Below, in pieces: positions 6,663 to 7,028 of a DNA stretch of 7,028 bases (position 1 is the first letter of the stretch; every line of letters starts with the position of its first letter). The DNA lies in NCBI GenBank assembly GCA_002381865.1, contig DFYO01000023.1, positions 1-7,028 of the forward strand, given 5' to 3'. A program made the position numbers and the translations under genes. This DNA comes from Clostridiales bacterium UBA4080 (GTDB taxonomy: Bacteria > Bacillota > Clostridia > Lachnospirales > Vallitaleaceae). Below the pieces are notes generated by a model. That model was given only the letters and a program-made list of their open reading frames with translations, did no database searches and had not been told where the DNA came from.

Positions 6663-6694
6663 GCTTAAATACTATGTTATACAACACATAAAGC
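6663..6694 (-). other. Bulged hairpin in the mecA leader
   Basis: Within the predicted mecA leader, GCTT (6663-6666) pairs with AAGC (6691-6694), and TATGT (6673-6677) pairs with ACATA (6686-6690). Six bases are bulged on one side and an 8-nt loop closes it. The pairing is AT-rich and only moderately convincing. No known riboswitch class is recognisable. Confidence 0.3.
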
Positions 6695-6752
6695 CTTCTG
6701 TATTACGAAATAACAAGTTTATAAAAACAAAACATTGTTATCTGGTAAATAC

Positions 6753-6781
6753 ATTATATTGCAATTACTTAAAAGTGTAAA
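6753..6781 (-). promoter_or_regulatory. Sigma-A type promoter of mecA
   Basis: On the minus strand, TTTACA (6781-6776) and a perfect TATAAT (6758-6753) are separated by exactly 17 nt. Transcription would start near 6746, giving mecA an untranslated leader of about 178 nt. A closer, weaker promoter cannot be excluded because the leader is AT-rich. Confidence 0.75.
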
Positions 6782-6824
6782 GTATTTATGGCAACAAAGA
6801 ATATGAACAAATTATGAGAAAAAA

Positions 6825-6896
6825 AACACAGGGGGACGGTTCGAAACACAGGGGGACGGTTCTTTTGTGTTCTTTTTGAACACAGGGGGACGGTTC
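6825..6896. repeat. Three copies of an 18-nt REP-like repeat
   Basis: AACACAGGGGGACGGTTC occurs exactly at 6825-6842, 6845-6862 and 6879-6896, starting 20 and 34 nt apart. The second copy continues as TTTTGTGTT, so AACACA (6845-6850) can pair with TGTGTT (6866-6871). TGTGTTC (6866-6872) can instead pair with GAACACA (6878-6884). From memory, short GGGGACGGTTC palindromic units are scattered in clostridial and some other genomes, and resemble REP elements mobilised by IS200-like (RAYT) transposases. No such transposase lies in this window. Irregular spacing and lack of unique spacers argue against CRISPR. Confidence 0.85.
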
Positions 6897-6914
6897 GAGA
6901 TTACTGAAAAAGCC
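6889..6914. repeat. Diverged partial copy of the palindrome's right half
   Basis: The 26 nt starting in the third repeat's GACGGTTC match 6997-7022 at 22 of 26 positions, sharing GACGGTTCGAGA and TGAAAAAG. This shows the repeat unit extends past the GGGGGACGGTTC core, and that the array and the palindrome belong to one repeat family. The left arm of the palindrome is not present here. Confidence 0.7.
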
Positions 6915-6977
6915 GGGTTTGCCAAATTTAATCAATGAATCTATGCGGGTTTCAGGGCACAAAAACAAATAAAAACA

Positions 6978-7022
6978 GACTTTTTCACTGGTCTCGGACG
7001 GTTCGAGACCAGTGAAAAAGTC
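6978..7022. repeat. Perfect 19-bp palindrome with a GACGGTT loop
   Basis: Positions 6978-6996 are the exact reverse complement of 7004-7022, enclosing the 7-nt loop GACGGTT (6997-7003). The loop plus start of the right arm reproduces the GACGGTTC core of the neighbouring repeats. On the minus strand the hairpin is followed by a T-rich tract (complement of 6961-6975), so it might also terminate a minus-strand gene entering from beyond the right edge. As DNA it resembles a REP-type mobile hairpin. Confidence 0.85.
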
Positions 7023-7028
7023 AAAAGA

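Larger units (their letters stand above)
6569..7028. other. 460-nt non-coding stretch upstream of mecA
   Basis: No convincing gene is present here. From left to right it holds the mecA ribosome binding site and AT-rich leader (6569-6746), the mecA promoter (6753-6781), an A-rich spacer (6782-6824), the GGGGGACGGTTC repeats (6825-6896), an unassigned tract (6915-6977) and a perfect palindrome at the right edge (6978-7022). Within the leader, TATGTTATA occurs twice (6622-6630 and 6673-6681). Confidence 0.75.

Noticed and set aside
6825..6896. CRISPR array
   Set aside because: The repeats are only 18 nt, the gaps are 2 and 16 nt, there are no uniform spacers, and no cas gene is present.
6786..6968. 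A 60-codon minus-strand open frame across the repeat cluster
   Set aside because: Its codons come almost wholly from the GGGGGACGGTTC repeats (recurring Glu-Pro-Ser-Pro-Cys-Val), there is no good ribosome binding site, and it overlaps the start of the mecA promoter region. It is an artefact of repeated DNA.

Overview
The window looks like chromosome of a low-GC Gram-positive bacterium, most probably class Clostridia (Bacillota). The reasons are AT-rich coding sequence with many AGA and ATA codons, strong AGGAGG-type ribosome binding sites, a lipoprotein signal on the solute-binding protein, a MecA-type adaptor (a Bacillota family), and GGGGGACGGTTC repeats of a kind I associate with clostridial genomes. 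The species cannot be named from the sequence.

Positions 1-4971 hold a complete five-gene branched-chain amino acid (LIV-I type) ABC importer on the + strand: livJ (binding lipoprotein), livH and livM (permeases), livG and livF (ATPases). LivJ should capture the amino acid outside the membrane, LivH and LivM form the channel, and LivG with LivF power import. The four distal genes are packed within 0-13 nt of one another. livJ is set apart by a 256-nt gap holding a GC-rich stem-loop just after its stop and, closer to livH, a long imperfect inverted repeat (1389-1472). This layout suits high livJ expression with reduced or separately controlled readthrough into livHMGF. The operon ends at a strong, apparently bidirectional terminator (4977-5013).

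Positions 5073-5767 carry a convergent, minus-strand gene for a CBS-CBS-ACT protein (AcuB-like architecture), with a textbook promoter. ACT domains commonly bind amino acids, so a sensor linked to the transporter is a reasonable but unproven idea. Upstream of it, also on the minus strand, lies mecA (5891-6568), a ClpC adaptor gene. It has a good promoter about 180 nt upstream of its start codon, hence a long leader.

Positions 6782-7028 contain no convincing gene. They hold a cluster of REP-like repeats: three exact 18-nt copies of AACACAGGGGGACGGTTC, a diverged partial unit, and a perfect 19-bp palindrome whose loop and right arm contain the same GACGGTTCGAGA sequence. No transposase gene is visible.

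The protein-coding content is ordinary. The parts worth a second look are non-coding: the livJ-livH inverted repeat, the palindrome next to the CBS-ACT promoter, and the repeat cluster at the right edge. I did not find convincing evidence of a novel multi-gene system.
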